Positions 20,374 to 21,516 of a stretch of 21,516 nucleotides of DNA are shown piece after piece. The stretch covers positions 1 to 21,516 of IMG/VR virus record IMGVR_UViG_3300048834_001358, one strand, 5' to 3'. Position 1 is the stretch's first letter; every line of letters starts with the position of its first letter. Below the pieces are notes generated by a model. That model was not told the origin of the DNA. It worked only from the letters and a program-made list of their open reading frames with translations, and ran no database searches. The position numbers and the translations under genes are program-made. The stretch comes from a virus.

Positions 20374-21516
20374 ATGAGCATCACCGGACCGATCACCGAC
20401 CAGCGGCTGGGACCGCTCCCGGGCGGGCTGTTCGCGGTCTCGGCGACCCTCTGGCGGGCCGACCGCTACGGGCGCCGGCTGGAGCGGGTCGCCTCCGAGA
20501 TCCCGGTCCAGGGGATGATCGAGTACAACACCGACACCCAGATCACGCGCCGCCTCAGCCTGACCGTCAGTCACCCTGAGCGGCTGCTCCCCTGGCGGGA
20601 CTGGCTGATCCCCGAGGTCACCCTGGCCGATGGCTCGGGCTGGGTCGACACCCGGTCCAAGGGGCACTTCCTGGTCACCCCGCCCGCCACCGAGCTGACC
20701 CCCGGCCGCGACACCGGCGCCATCGAGGCCCAGGATGTGACCATCCTGCTCGCCAACTGGACCTTTCCCGGCACCGTGGTCATCCCGGCCGGGACCAACT
20801 GCGGGGCAGCGGCGCGGGAGCTGGCGCTCGGCGCCGGGTTGATGCCGGCCCAGCTCAACCTGCCCGACACCCCGACCCACCTGGCCGAGGACTACACGAT
20901 CAACCCGGGCGACACGGCGCTCCACCACGTCAACGAGCTGTACGAGAAGGCGAGCTACTACACCGTCTGGGGCGACGACCAGGGCGTGATCCGGACCATG
21001 CCCTACCAGCTCCTCGGCGAGGCGACCCCGGCCCTGACGCTGTCGACGCACGAGGGCCGCGCCCGGATCGTGCCGCCGATCCGCTCCGAGCCGGAGTGGG
21101 GGCGGCTGCGCAACCGGGTGACGGTGCGCAACATCTCCCCCGACCGGGAGCCGATCTCCTACACGGCGATCATCACCAATCGGGAGCACCCGCTGTTCCA
21201 CGACCCGGACGACCCCGACACCTTCCCGCTGGTGCTCTCCGGGGAGACAGTCGAGGACTCCCAGATCGAGACGGTCGGACAGGCCCAGGCGATGGCCGAG
21301 CGGCTGCTCGACGAGGGATCAAGCTTCTACCACCGCCTGACCGTCCAGAGCGTGCTCGACCTCGGCTGCGACGCCCACCAGGTCGTCGAGCTGGACGTGC
21401 GGCAGGGGAGCGAGGCGTACAGCGGGCGCTGGTTCCGCCGCACCTGGGCACTCCAGCTCGCCGGGGCGAAGGGGATCATCACCTCGGAGCTGAACCGGGT
21501 GGAGGGGTGGCGATGA
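20374..21516 (+). CDS. Baseplate hub protein, siphovirus Gp37-like
   Basis: 380 residues; the frame opens earlier, but the ATG at 20374 lies just after the previous stop with GGAGGGG about ten bases upstream. The body resembles the Gp37-like/tail-hub family: WRADRYGRRLERVASE, LSLTVSHPERLLPWRDWLIP (61-80), a segment with SKGHFLVTPP, then ELYEKASYYTVWGDDQGVIR, NRVTVRN, and a C-terminal AQAMAERLLDEGSSFYHRLTV block. Proteins of this type form the central hub under the distal tail ring and contact the tape measure. The stop is the last codon of the window. An ATGA at 21513-21516 suggests that another gene begins there. Confidence 0.75.
   Translation: MSITGPITDQRLGPLPGGLFAVSATLWRADRYGRRLERVASEIPVQGMIEYNTDTQITRRLSLTVSHPERLLPWRDWLIPEVTLADGSGWVDTRSKGHFLVTPPATELTPGRDTGAIEAQDVTILLANWTFPGTVVIPAGTNCGAAARELALGAGLMPAQLNLPDTPTHLAEDYTINPGDTALHHVNELYEKASYYTVWGDDQGVIRTMPYQLLGEATPALTLSTHEGRARIVPPIRSEPEWGRLRNRVTVRNISPDREPISYTAIITNREHPLFHDPDDPDTFPLVLSGETVEDSQIETVGQAQAMAERLLDEGSSFYHRLTVQSVLDLGCDAHQVVELDVRQGSEAYSGRWFRRTWALQLAGAKGIITSELNRVEGWR

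Noticed and set aside
18996-20396. 466-residue minus-strand frame opposite the Fn3-like tail gene
   Set aside because: Antisense shadow; low-complexity Asp/Gly/Arg/Val sequence without recognisable domains.

Overview
The window carries most of the virion-structure module of a long-tailed siphovirus-type phage or prophage, preceded by a short accessory and regulatory block. The structural genes are very GC-rich with GC-ending codons. Strong AGGAGG-type ribosome binding sites, ATGA/TGATG gene overlaps and a Gram-positive/Chloroflexota-style LexA-like box (GAAC-N4-GTTC) point to a high-GC host such as a member of Chloroflexota (Thermomicrobia-like) or Actinomycetota. The sequence alone does not settle the host.

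Left block (1-3649). A minus-strand XRE-type helix-turn-helix gene (1-405) faces away from a 510-base control region. That region is rich in hairpins, palindromes and repeated TGTGAC half-sites and ends in a LexA-like dyad in front of a small plus-strand gene (916-1212). Next comes an overlapping two-gene cassette of clearly lower GC. It encodes a DUF5131/Gp37-Gp68 'three-Cys-motif' protein (radical-SAM-like) and its partner TcmP (methyltransferase-like fold plus a winged-helix-like C-terminus). I know of no established function for this pair. A convergent minus-strand reading frame broken by two TGA codons follows (3196-3597) and looks like a decayed gene.

Head module (3650-8537): prohead protease fused to a scaffold, a decoration-type protein, the HK97-fold major capsid protein, a HeH/SAP-like N-terminus protein, a 36-residue microprotein and head-tail connector proteins. 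No terminase or portal gene is present; where they would normally lie (left of the protease) is the accessory block.

Tail module (8537-21516): HK97 gp10-like tail completion protein, tail terminator-like protein, three small unknown proteins (one with an acidic tail, one with a zinc-binding pattern), a tail tube-like protein, a tail assembly chaperone whose C-terminal half lies in the +1 frame, an 1826-residue tape measure protein with two separate tandem-repeat arrays, a large distal-tail protein with fibronectin-III-like repeats, and a Gp37-like baseplate hub protein whose stop codon ends the window. From 3650 on all genes are on the plus strand, tightly packed and probably cotranscribed. 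Hairpins after the capsid and tail-tube genes may set relative expression.

The points most worth following are the DUF5131-TcmP cassette, the candidate +1 (or -2) frameshift at 11775-11784, the operator/LexA-like control region, and the missing terminase-portal segment.
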